DNA of 64,000 bases from JAIBJN01 sp963775505 (GTDB lineage: Bacteria > Actinomycetota > Thermoleophilia > Gaiellales > Gaiellaceae): NCBI GenBank assembly GCA_963775505.1, contig CAVZIL010000008.1, positions 310,001-374,000 on the forward strand. The letters run 5' to 3'. The position numbers were made by a program, and so were the translations under genes. Every line of letters starts with the position of its first letter. Within the stretch, counting starts at the first letter, position 1. Under the pieces are notes generated by a model that was not told where the DNA came from, made no database searches, and saw only the letters and a program-made list of their open reading frames with translations. Shown piece by piece: positions 9,125 through 16,645 of the stretch.

Positions 9125-9517
9125 CTACGAGTGCTCGTGCCAGCGCTCGGGCTCGATCAGCGCGGTGACCCGCTTGCGCTCCCGGTTCCAGTAGGGCGTG
9201 CCGCGGTACCGCTGCGAGAGCCTGTCGATGTCGGCCAGCCCCTCGTCGTCGCGGAGCTCGACGACCCTGCCGAGCACGGTGACGGCCCGGTACCAGTCTC
9301 CGAGGTCGACCACCGTGACGGCCACGCGCGGATCGCGCCGCATGTGGGTCAGGCGCAGCCGCTCGGAGTCCATGTTCACGAGGATGCGGCCGTCGTCCCA
9401 GTCGTACCAGGTCGCCGCCGAGTACGGAGCGCCGTCGGAGCGGACGGTGGCGATGACCGCCGCGTGCGGACCCTTCAGGAACTCGACGAGCTCGGCGGGA
9501 AGCGGTGCGCGAGGCAG
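9125..9517 (-). CDS. PPOX-class F420/FMN-dependent oxidoreductase-like protein
   Basis: Split-barrel protein of about 130 residues related to F420-dependent PPOX-class reductases. It shows FLKGPHAAVIATVRSDG near residue 12, TWYDWDDGRILVNMD near 38, LTHMRRDPRVAVTVVD near 60 and YWNRERKRVTALIEPERW near the end. Homology-like sequence extends upstream of the first ATG/GTG to LPRAPLPAELVEFL, and the only start-like codon there is CTG at 9517, so I take this as a CTG start; a miscalled ATG is the alternative. The cofactor is inferred from the family. Confidence 0.75.
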   Translation of the reverse strand: MPRAPLPAELVEFLKGPHAAVIATVRSDGAPYSAATWYDWDDGRILVNMDSERLRLTHMRRDPRVAVTVVDLGDWYRAVTVLGRVVELRDDEGLADIDRLSQRYRGTPYWNRERKRVTALIEPERWHEHS

Positions 9518-9537
9518 GACGCCAGTCTACGTCGAGG

Positions 9538-10089
9538 TCAGACGTGTGCGAGCAGACGCTCGAGCGGCCTAGGCACCCGGGTGAGCTCCAGCGCGTCGAC
9601 GAGCAGAGCGGCCGATTGGATCTTCCGGCCGCTGTGCGTCCCGAGGAAGCGACGAAGCTGCTCCTCGACGGCCCGTCCTCGCCACGCGGGCTGTTTCTGG
9701 AAGGTGCGGAACGATTCGAGGTCGCCCTGAGCGGCGAGGACCTCTTGCACCGCGGCGGCGCCGAGCGAGCGGATCAACTCGTCCTCCAGGTCGACGACGC
9801 ACACGAAGAAGCCGAGTGCCTCGAGGTCGGCGCGAGCGAGATTCGAGCCGAGGCCGGCCCGCTCGAGCGCCCGCTGGAAGTGGCGCTCCTCTCCGGCGTC
9901 ACAGAGGCCCGCCAGCCTGAGGTCGAGCCCCCCGGGGCCGAACCGAGCCAGGAAGGTTCCGATCGCGTGCGCGCCCCCGATCGGGACGACGGAAACGCCC
10001 TCGGCACCGAGATCCCGACCTCGGCGCGCGGCGAGCGCTTCGACCGCGAGCCGGTCGCTGATCCCTTCGACGAGGACCACGGTACGCAC
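9538..10089 (-). CDS. TOPRIM-domain protein (OLD-type nuclease-like)
   Basis: A 183-residue stand-alone TOPRIM domain. The catalytic Glu is in VVLVEGISDRLAVEALAARRG at the N-terminus and the DxD-like acidic motif in CVVDLEDELIR near residue 118, both expected to bind Mg2+. OLD-family nucleases carry this domain at the C-terminus of an ATPase, but no ATPase is fused here. Possible roles are nucleic-acid cleavage or a phosphotransfer activity; these are not resolved. The C-terminal FLGTHSGRKIQSAALLVDAL is typical of the stand-alone proteins annotated as TOPRIM nucleotidyl transferase/hydrolase domain. Start is GTG. Confidence 0.75.
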   Translation of the reverse strand: MRTVVLVEGISDRLAVEALAARRGRDLGAEGVSVVPIGGAHAIGTFLARFGPGGLDLRLAGLCDAGEERHFQRALERAGLGSNLARADLEALGFFVCVVDLEDELIRSLGAAAVQEVLAAQGDLESFRTFQKQPAWRGRAVEEQLRRFLGTHSGRKIQSAALLVDALELTRVPRPLERLLAHV

Positions 10090-10108
10090 GACGTTGCCTG
10101 GCTCCGTC

Positions 10109-10522
10109 CTAGTCTTCCTCGGCCTGCCCGTGCTCGGCCAGCCAGGCCTTCGCGACCCGCTTCGGCGCCCTCGTCAGCCACGCCTCGACCACGAGGTCGC
10201 GCAGCTCCTCCCGATCGATCCGCGCCAGGTCGGGGATGCGCACGAGGACGGCCGGGTAGCCGTCGAAGTGCTTCGTCGTGAAGAAGATCCCTCGCTCGTC
10301 GGCGAGCACGAGCTCCTTCACACCGAGGTCCTCGACGCGGAACATGAGCACGTCGTCCAGCCGCTCGCCCGTCTCCGGGTCGACCGCGTCCGGCCTCCGG
10401 CTGCGGTGGAGGCAGAAGAGCTTGCCGTTCACCGAGTAGAAGGGCCGGCCGTCGTCGGACACGGTCTTCGTCGCCCGCGGCAACGAGAGCGCGAGCTCGT
10501 CGAGGTCGGCCATCGTCGTCAT
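10109..10522 (-). CDS. MmcQ/YjbR family protein
   Basis: A 137-residue protein of the MmcQ/YjbR (CyaY-like) fold. It shows the family's ATKTVSDDGRPFYSVNGKLFCLH near residue 17, a variable loop, then FFTTKHFDGYPAVLVRI and the C-terminal VVEAWLTRAPKRVAKAWLAEH helix. The family is called DNA-binding but its function is mostly untested. ATG 10522 was chosen; another ATG three residues later is also possible. It is divergent from the subtilase gene with only about 30 bases between starts, so the two promoters must overlap. Confidence 0.85.
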   Translation of the reverse strand: MTTMADLDELALSLPRATKTVSDDGRPFYSVNGKLFCLHRSRRPDAVDPETGERLDDVLMFRVEDLGVKELVLADERGIFFTTKHFDGYPAVLVRIPDLARIDREELRDLVVEAWLTRAPKRVAKAWLAEHGQAEED

Positions 10523-10552
10523 CTGCTCATCCCTGAATCCATACCTTGACGC

Positions 10553-11992
10553 ATGTCGGGTCGCCTGCCAGACTCGGGCGAACCTGCTGCGGCCCGAACC
10601 GAAGGGGGTGCCGCGGTGTCGTACTACGAGCCAGAACCAGGTTCCGACAGCTTCGTGGACGGGACGACGGGCAGGTATCTCGTCCTGTTCGCCGAGGACA
10701 CGACGAAGGCCGGCGTCAAAGCCCTGGGCGAGGCCATGGGGCTCTCCGTCGCCACCGTCTCCGCCGAGGGCAAGGAGCTCGAAGCCGAGGAGGCCGTCCT
10801 CTTCGACAAGCTCGGCGTGGCGGTCCTCAACGCTCCTCCCGAGCAGATCGAGGAGGCGGGCGTCTCGACGCTCGAGTCGGGGGCGATCATCGCCGTCGAG
10901 CCCGAGCGCATCGTGCATGCCATCGAGGCGACGCCGTTCGCGCGCGCGCCGGCCCAGGTCGGGAACGGCGCCCTGGCGCCACCGTCGCAGCTCCCTCCGG
11001 CGCCCCTCGCGGCGCCCGCGGGCGTCCGCTCGGCCGAGTACCTCCAGGGGTACCGCGACGCCGTCCTGCACCTGACGACTCCTCCCGAGGCCCTGGCCGC
11101 CGAGGCGGGCCTGGCTCCGGCGGCGGTCGTGGACGAGAGCCAGGCCGCCTGGGGACTGCAGGCCGTCAAGGCCGTCAACTCGTGCCGGACGGGCCGCGGC
11201 ATCCGCCTGGCCGTGCTGGACACGGGCTTCGACCTCGGCCACGCGGACTTCGCAGGGCGCACGATCAGGAGCCAGTCATTCGTCCCCGCCCAGGAGGTGC
11301 AGGACCTCCACGGTCACGGAACCCATTGCATCGGCACCGCGATGGGCCCGAAGTGCCCCCGCGGAATCGTTCCGCGCTACGGGGTGGCGCACAGGGCCGA
11401 GGTCTACGCGGGCAAGGTCCTGAGCAATGCCGGCTCCGGCACCGACTCTCAGATTCTCGCGGGCATCAACTGGGCGGTCGCGAACAAGTGCGCGGTGATC
11501 TCGATGTCGCTGGGGGCGCGCGCGCAGGTCGGACAGTCGTTCTCCCAGGTCTTCGAGGCGGTGGCTCTGCGAGCGTCCGAGGCGGGCGCGCTGATCGTCG
11601 CCGCAGCCGGGAACGACAGCCGGCGTCCGCTCGTGATCTCGCCCGTGAGCCATCCGGCCAACTGCCCCTCGATCCTGGCGGTGGCGGCTCTGGACTCGAG
11701 CACGGCGATCGCATCCTTCTCCAACCGCGGGATCAACCCGATCGGCGGGCAGGTCGATCTCGCCGGCCCGGGCGTGGACGTCTTCTCGAGCTGGCCGATG
11801 CCCACCCGCTACCGGCGCCTGAACGGGACGAGCATGGCCACGCCGCACGCAGCCGGCGTCGCCGCCCTGCTCGCCGAGGCCAACCCGGCGGTCCGTGGAG
11901 CTGCGCTCGGCCGGCTCCTGACCGCGACTGCGCTCCGGCTGGCCAGCTTGCCCTCGGCCGACGTCGGGGCGGGGATCGTCCAGGCGCCCTGA
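10553..11992 (+). CDS. Subtilisin-like S8 serine peptidase
   Basis: A 479-residue peptidase. Residues about 40-125 form an I9-like propeptide region (RYLVLFAEDTTKAGVKALGE), followed by a Pro/Ala linker and the S8 domain. The catalytic triad is visible: Asp in RLAVLDTGFDLGH near 223, His in LHGHGTHCIGTAMG near 256, and Ser in LNGTSMATPHAAGVAAL near 426. The oxyanion Asn is in VAAAGNDS near 354. There is no signal peptide or membrane anchor, so it is probably intracellular or exported by an unusual route. The next gene encodes a small propeptide-like protein, a likely inhibitor partner. Confidence 0.95.
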   Translation: MSGRLPDSGEPAAARTEGGAAVSYYEPEPGSDSFVDGTTGRYLVLFAEDTTKAGVKALGEAMGLSVATVSAEGKELEAEEAVLFDKLGVAVLNAPPEQIEEAGVSTLESGAIIAVEPERIVHAIEATPFARAPAQVGNGALAPPSQLPPAPLAAPAGVRSAEYLQGYRDAVLHLTTPPEALAAEAGLAPAAVVDESQAAWGLQAVKAVNSCRTGRGIRLAVLDTGFDLGHADFAGRTIRSQSFVPAQEVQDLHGHGTHCIGTAMGPKCPRGIVPRYGVAHRAEVYAGKVLSNAGSGTDSQILAGINWAVANKCAVISMSLGARAQVGQSFSQVFEAVALRASEAGALIVAAAGNDSRRPLVISPVSHPANCPSILAVAALDSSTAIASFSNRGINPIGGQVDLAGPGVDVFSSWPMPTRYRRLNGTSMATPHAAGVAALLAEANPAVRGAALGRLLTATALRLASLPSADVGAGIVQAP

Positions 11993-12007
11993 CGGGCGGA
12001 GCGCGGC

Positions 12008-12271
12008 GTGAGCGAGAGCTCCCAGCCGACCGGCCCGGTCGAGGTCACCGTGCTCGTCGAGGACGATCGCGTGGCGACCATGGACGAGGTCGTCGCCGCC
12101 CTCGCGCGAGCCGGGCTCAACGTCACCGAGACGCTCGAGTCCGTCGGCGCCGTCAGCGGCTCCGTCGACGATCCCGGCTCGGTCGACGCCCTCAGGGAAG
12201 TCGATGGCGTCGCGTCGGTGGAGATCTCACGGACGTTCCAGCTCCCGCATCCGGACGAGCCGGTTCAGTAG
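12008..12271 (+). CDS. Stand-alone I9-like subtilase inhibitor/chaperone
   Basis: An 87-residue protein 15 bases after the subtilase. The pattern is beta (VEVTVLVED), helix (MDEVVAALARAGL), beta (ETLESVGAVSGSV), helix (VDALREV), beta (VASVEISRTFQLP), the ferredoxin-like order of subtilisin propeptides. It ends in an extended LPHPDEPVQ tail; in I9 inhibitors the C-terminal tail enters the protease active site. I infer a proteinaceous inhibitor or folding helper for the neighbour. It has no catalytic motif. GTG start, immediately after the previous stop, suggests co-transcription. Confidence 0.65.
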   Translation: MSESSQPTGPVEVTVLVEDDRVATMDEVVAALARAGLNVTETLESVGAVSGSVDDPGSVDALREVDGVASVEISRTFQLPHPDEPVQ

Positions 12272-12284
12272 CTCTTAGGCGAGG

Positions 12285-13070
12285 GTGAGCGCGGTCGTCG
12301 AGTACGTGACGTCGAGAGACGGAACCCGGATCGGATGTCACCGCAGCGGCACGGGGTCGCCGCTCGTGCTCGTCCACGGAGCAACGGCGGCGCACTGGAG
12401 CTTCCGCTTCCTCCTGCCTGAGCTGGTCGACCGTTTCACCGTTTACGCCATCGACCGCCGCGGACGCGGCGAGAGCGGCGACAGCGCCGGGTACGCGATC
12501 GAGCGCGAGTTCGAGGACGTGGCCGCGGTCGTGGGCTCCATCCCGGGCCCGGTGGACGTCTTCGGGCACTCCTTCGGCGCCACGGTCGCGCTCGGGGCCG
12601 CCCCGCTGGCCGAGAACGTCCGCAGGCTCGTCCTCTACGAGCCCTCGCCGGGCCTCGACGTCGTGCCGGGGGCGGACCTCGACCGGATCGACTCTCTGGT
12701 CGTCCGAGGCGAGCGGGACAGCGCGCTGACCGAGGCCCTTCACCTGTTCGGCCTGGCACCGGAAGAGATCGATCAGCTCCGCGCCTCCCCGACTTGGCCG
12801 GAACGGGTTGCGGCCGCTCACACCGTCCCGCGCGAGGTCCGGGCCGAGGCGGCCTACGCGGTGGATCCGGCGCGCTTCCGCGAGCTCGCCGCTCCTGTGC
12901 TGCTCCTGCTCGGCGAGGAGAGCCCGGACTGGGCGCGCGCGGCGACGGAGCAGATCGAGGCGGCGCTTCCGGACTCGCGGGTGGCCGTTCTCCACGGGCA
13001 GGGCCACGTGGCGACCATGACCGCGCCCGAGCTCGTCGCCGGGGAGATCGTCAGCTTTCTGAGCGGGTAG
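12285..13070 (+). CDS. Alpha/beta hydrolase
   Basis: A 261-residue alpha/beta-hydrolase. The oxyanion motif LVLVHGATAAHWSF is near residue 28 and the nucleophile Ser in the elbow VFGHSFGATVAL near 95. The acid is probably in the LLLLGEESPDW region near 206, and the His is in VLHGQGHVATM near 242. YAIDRRGRGESGD near 54 is the standard second strand motif. Substrate unknown; members include esterases, haloalkane dehalogenases and C-C hydrolases. Start GTG follows the inhibitor gene by 13 bases, so it may belong to that operon. Confidence 0.88.
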   Translation: MSAVVEYVTSRDGTRIGCHRSGTGSPLVLVHGATAAHWSFRFLLPELVDRFTVYAIDRRGRGESGDSAGYAIEREFEDVAAVVGSIPGPVDVFGHSFGATVALGAAPLAENVRRLVLYEPSPGLDVVPGADLDRIDSLVVRGERDSALTEALHLFGLAPEEIDQLRASPTWPERVAAAHTVPREVRAEAAYAVDPARFRELAAPVLLLLGEESPDWARAATEQIEAALPDSRVAVLHGQGHVATMTAPELVAGEIVSFLSG

Positions 13071-13137
13071 GAACGCCGCGAGGATCGGAAGGACGAGTCA
13101 GGACTCGTCGAGCCGGGAGATCGGTGAGGATCCCCGC

Positions 13138-14346
13138 GTGACGGTGAAGCCGACGACGGTGCTCGAGCGCGCGCCCGAGGTGAAGGTGCGAATGCTCGCG
13201 AGGGGCGACGTGGTCGTGGAGACCGCGCGCGGAGACGTGAGCGGCGGCCCGCATTGCCTCGCGATTCTCGACGCCTTCGCGGAGCCGACCACGCTCGCCG
13301 AGGCTCTGGAGCGGCTCGGGCCGCGGACCGGCGGTGCCCAGGACTGGATTGACCTGACCGCGGCAGTGATGAGGCTCCACGACGCCGGCATTCTCAGGGC
13401 CCAAGGCGAGCCCGAGCGTGACTCCGACGAGGCCCTCCGCGCGTCCTTCGACTCGCCCGGCCCGCACGCGGCGATGCTCGAGGACCGCGTTCGGACGTCG
13501 GCCTTTGTCGCCGCCATCGCCGAGGTCGTCGGCCGCGAGGACGTCGTGGTCGACATCGGCACGGGCACGGGCGTGCTCGCGGTTGCCGCGGCGCGTGCGG
13601 GAGCCCGCCACGTCTATGCGATCGAGGCGACGCCGCTCGCGCACGAAGCGCGGGCGGTCGTCAGTGCCAACGGCCTGGACGACCGCGTCACGATCGTCGA
13701 GGGCTGGTCGACGCGCGTGTCCCTGCCCGAGCGCGCAAGCGTGGCCGTCTCCGAGATCCTGGGAAGCGACGCGCTCGAGGAGCGGGTCGTGCCGGTGCTC
13801 GCCGACGCGCGCCGGCGCCTGCTTACACCGGACGCGCGCCTGATCCCGTCGGCGGTTCGAATCTTCGGCCTCCCGGTATCGGTGCCGGATGACTACCTCG
13901 ACTCGCTCACCTTCACCAGTTCGAACACCGCCCGCTGGACCTCCTGGTACGGGCTCGAGCTCGGGCCGCTGGCCGGCTACTCGACCCGGCGGCGCCAGCG
14001 CTACACCGCCCTGATCGAGGACGCCCGAGAGTGGCCGGCCGCGAGCGAGCCGGTGCTCCTCGCCGACCTCGACCTGAGCGTGCTCGCGACGCCCCGCATC
14101 GACGTCACCGTCGCCGCCGTGGCTTCCGGGTCCGCCACCGTCAACGGGGTGGTCGGGTTCTTCGAGGCGCGGCTCAGCCCGGGGGTCGTCCTCTCGACGA
14201 GCCCGAAGCTCGAGCCGGCCCCGAGCTCGTGGGGCGTACCGGTCTGGCTCCTGCCGGAGCCGGTCGAGCTTCGGCGGGGAGAAGAGTTCTCGCTCCGGTA
14301 CCGGTACGAGGGCGGCGCGGGGGGCAGCATGCGGCTCTCCACCTGA
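13138..14346 (+). CDS. RRE-like domain fused to PRMT-like methyltransferase (RiPP cluster)
   Basis: A 402-residue protein. Residues 12-95 resemble a PqqD/RRE winged helix (GGPHCLAILDAFAEPTTLAEAL, then MRLHDAGIL). Residues 105-400 are a class I SAM methyltransferase with motif I VVDIGTGTGVLAVAAARAG near 138, followed by YAIEATPLA. A double-acid segment SEILGSDALEERV near 203 resembles the double-E loop of protein arginine methyltransferases, and the C-terminal half is beta-barrel-like as in PRMTs. It leads the operon with the PqqD-like, HPr-kinase-like and nucleotidyltransferase genes. I infer that it modifies the precursor peptide, perhaps on Arg; this is untested. Confidence 0.75.
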   Translation: MTVKPTTVLERAPEVKVRMLARGDVVVETARGDVSGGPHCLAILDAFAEPTTLAEALERLGPRTGGAQDWIDLTAAVMRLHDAGILRAQGEPERDSDEALRASFDSPGPHAAMLEDRVRTSAFVAAIAEVVGREDVVVDIGTGTGVLAVAAARAGARHVYAIEATPLAHEARAVVSANGLDDRVTIVEGWSTRVSLPERASVAVSEILGSDALEERVVPVLADARRRLLTPDARLIPSAVRIFGLPVSVPDDYLDSLTFTSSNTARWTSWYGLELGPLAGYSTRRRQRYTALIEDAREWPAASEPVLLADLDLSVLATPRIDVTVAAVASGSATVNGVVGFFEARLSPGVVLSTSPKLEPAPSSWGVPVWLLPEPVELRRGEEFSLRYRYEGGAGGSMRLST

Positions 14347-14392
14347 CTGCGACGTGCTCGTTTTTCGACGAGCACCGTCTACGCTTGGAGCG

Positions 14393-14671
14393 ATGACCAT
14401 CGAGCTGAGCTCCACGCCGAGCAAGAACGAGAACGTCGCGTTCCGGAGGCTCGCCGCGGGGGAGGGCGGAGTCCTGCTGCACCTCGAGTCCGGGGAATAC
14501 CACGGGATCAACGAGGTCGGCTGCCTCATCTGGGAGCTCCTGGACGGGGAGCGAACGGTGGACCTCCTCGCGGTAGACCTGCGAGACGGCGTCGAGGATC
14601 CGCCGGACGACCTCGTGGAGGTCGTCGTCGCCTTCCTGGACGACCTGCGGGAGCGCGACCTGGTTCGATGA
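14393..14671 (+). CDS. PqqD-family RiPP recognition protein (lasso B1-like)
   Basis: A 92-residue PqqD-fold protein. The N-terminal strands hold NENVAFRRLAAGEGGVLLHLESGEYHGIN, followed by the family signature NEVGCLIWELLDGERTVDLLA and a C-terminal winged-helix part ending FLDDLRERDLVR. Proteins of this type are RiPP precursor recognition elements that bind leader peptides and deliver them to partner enzymes; in split lasso systems this is B1. The expected B2 peptidase is not next to it. The stop overlaps the ATG of the kinase-like gene (ATGA). Confidence 0.85.
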   Translation: MTIELSSTPSKNENVAFRRLAAGEGGVLLHLESGEYHGINEVGCLIWELLDGERTVDLLAVDLRDGVEDPPDDLVEVVVAFLDDLRERDLVR

Positions 14672-15579
14672 GCGGTCCCGAGGACGGCTCCTGCTACGGA
14701 TTCCGACCCGTCTCCAGCCTGGCTTTCGAGTACCTGCGCGGCGGCGGGGGCGAGGCCTTCGCCGTCTACGAGCACGAGACTGAGGCGGACGGCGAGGACG
14801 GTGTGCTCGTGACCGAGTGGACGCCGATCCCGAACCGGCGCCTGTGGGCCCGCCTCTACGCCGACGGGCCGCGGTACCGGCTCTGGGTCGAGGGGTACGG
14901 GTCGTTCGCGGTCGACCCGGACGCTCCGAGCGTCGGGCTCCCGACGGGATTCGGCGACGCCGTCCGCCGGGAGGAGCGGCTGTGGGGCATCCCCGCCATG
15001 CTCTGCTTCCTCCGGCGGGGCGACCTGCCTCTCCACGCGGCCGCGGTCGACGTGGGCGGCGAGGCGGTGCTGCTCGCGGCGCCAGGCTACTTCGGGAAGA
15101 CGACGCTCGCGGCCGGCTTCGACGCCGCCGGCTACCGGGTCCTCTCGGAGGACGTCTCCTGCCTTCGGCTCTCCTCCGGCGAAGCCGCCGTCGTCCCCGG
15201 CCCGGCCATGCTCCGGGTGCGGGAGGACGTCGCCGGCCGGATCGAGCTCCCGTGTGCGAGCGCCGTCGCCCGGAGCGACAATCGCATCCACTTCTCCCTC
15301 GACCCGGACCGCCGCGGCGACTCGACGCCTGTCCCGCTCCGCGCGGTCGTCCTCCTGCGTAGCGCCGACGACGGCATCTCGCTCGAGCGGGTCGAGGCGA
15401 CGGCGGCGCTGCGCGACCTGTGGCCGCTGAGCTTCCGGCTGCCGACCGCCGCGGATCGCACTCGCTGCTTCGAGGGCATCACCCGGCTCGCGGCGAGCGT
15501 CCGGATCTGGAACCTCGTGCGCCCGCTCCGGATCGACGCCCTCGGCACAGTGGTCGAGAAGATCGTCGCCGATGCCTGA
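14668..15579 (+). CDS. HPr kinase-like protein of RiPP cluster
   Basis: A 303-residue protein. The N-terminal half is beta-rich with FRPVSSLAFEYL and VEGYGSFAVDP. The C-terminal half holds LPLHAAAVDVGGEAVLLAAPG followed by a P-loop (APGYFGKTTLAAGF, near residue 133) and the acidic motif LSEDVSCLRL near 155, as in HprK-fold kinases found in some lasso-peptide clusters. The paeninodin-type homologue phosphorylates the C-terminal Ser of its precursor. The local precursor ends in GGGGSP, so Ser phosphorylation is a reasonable guess. It is translationally coupled to the PqqD-like gene and overlaps the next gene. Confidence 0.8.
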   Translation: MSGPEDGSCYGFRPVSSLAFEYLRGGGGEAFAVYEHETEADGEDGVLVTEWTPIPNRRLWARLYADGPRYRLWVEGYGSFAVDPDAPSVGLPTGFGDAVRREERLWGIPAMLCFLRRGDLPLHAAAVDVGGEAVLLAAPGYFGKTTLAAGFDAAGYRVLSEDVSCLRLSSGEAAVVPGPAMLRVREDVAGRIELPCASAVARSDNRIHFSLDPDRRGDSTPVPLRAVVLLRSADDGISLERVEATAALRDLWPLSFRLPTAADRTRCFEGITRLAASVRIWNLVRPLRIDALGTVVEKIVADA

Positions 15580-16633
15580 CGGGGAGAGGGTCTGGCGGCG
15601 CGTCGACGAGCTCATCGATGAGGCGCCCGGGCTCGCGGCTCTCCGGGCGCACCGCATCCAGCTCCTCGCCGGGCGGCGTTGGCGCGAGCTCGGACGGGAG
15701 ATCCCGGACGACCTGCGCGCCGAGGAGCGCCTCGCCGCCCTTCGCGACGCCATCGCTCCCGACCTTCTCGCGCGGGTGCGGGCGGCCACCGACCAGCCCG
15801 TCGTCCTCCTGAAGGGCCCCGAGATCGCACGCCGTTACCCGAGCCCGGCGCTTCGCCAGTTCATCGACCTCGACCTCCTCGTGCCGGACGCGGACGGCTT
15901 GCAGCGCGAGCTCCTGGCGGCGGGCTTCGAGCAGACGGAGGACCCCGCTTGGGCCTTCCGCCGCCCGGCCGGCGCCGACCTCTTCGCCGACAAGCACCAT
16001 CTCCACCCGCTCCGCTGGGAGGGCTGGCCGATGCGCCTCGAGATCCATCGCCGCCCGAGCTGGCCCGCTTGGCTCCCCGAGCCGCCGGTGAGCGAATTCC
16101 TCGACCGTGCGCAACCCGGCGAGAACGACGCCATCCTGACGTTGCCCCCGGGCCCTCACGTCCTCGTCCTCGCCGCACATCTCTGGGTCTCGAACCCGTT
16201 CGCCCGCCTGCGTGACGTGCTCGACATCTCGCTCCTTCTCCGGGAGGCGGACGAGGCCGAGGTCGAGACGCTCGCCCGGGCCTGGGGCATGAGCCGGCTG
16301 TGGGAGACGACGCAGGCGGTCGTGCGCTCGGTGCTCCTCGGAGGGCCGCGGCCCACGGCGGAGCGCCTCTGGGCCCGCCACCTCGCCGAGGCCAGGGAGC
16401 AGACGGTGCTCGAGGTCCACGCAACCAGCTGGGCGTCGCCGTTCTGGGCGCTCCCGTTCCGCCGGGCGCTCAGGGTTGCCACCGCGAACGCCGCGGAGGA
16501 TCTCACGCCTGCCGCCGACGAGCCCTGGCGCGCCAAGGCGAAGCGGAGCCTGCTCGCGCTGCGAAACCTCCGCGCGTCGAAGTCGCGGCACGAGGCCGAG
16601 CTCGGCCCGGAAGGGCGCCAGCTGAAGCGGTAG
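15572..16633 (+). CDS. Nucleotidyltransferase-family protein of RiPP cluster
   Basis: A 353-residue protein of the uncharacterised nucleotidyltransferase family often found with lasso-type clusters (Pfam NTP_transf_5 type). The central motif is VVLLKGPEIARRY near residue 75 followed by RQFIDLDLLVP near 93, whose DLD could be the metal-binding carboxylates. HLHPLRWEGWPMRLEIHRRPSW follows near 138, and the C-terminal part is helical and Arg-rich. The reaction is unknown; nucleotidyl transfer to the peptide or an enzyme is a family-level guess. It overlaps the kinase-like gene by eight bases and ends 12 bases before the convergent cyclase gene. Confidence 0.78.
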   Translation: MPDGERVWRRVDELIDEAPGLAALRAHRIQLLAGRRWRELGREIPDDLRAEERLAALRDAIAPDLLARVRAATDQPVVLLKGPEIARRYPSPALRQFIDLDLLVPDADGLQRELLAAGFEQTEDPAWAFRRPAGADLFADKHHLHPLRWEGWPMRLEIHRRPSWPAWLPEPPVSEFLDRAQPGENDAILTLPPGPHVLVLAAHLWVSNPFARLRDVLDISLLLREADEAEVETLARAWGMSRLWETTQAVVRSVLLGGPRPTAERLWARHLAEAREQTVLEVHATSWASPFWALPFRRALRVATANAAEDLTPAADEPWRAKAKRSLLALRNLRASKSRHEAELGPEGRQLKR

Positions 16634-16645
16634 CCGACCGCCGGC

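Noticed and set aside
13051..15789. A 912-codon minus-strand open frame across the RiPP operon
   Set aside because: It is a shadow of three plus-strand genes with strong family motifs; the translation is Arg/Glu-rich and motif-free.
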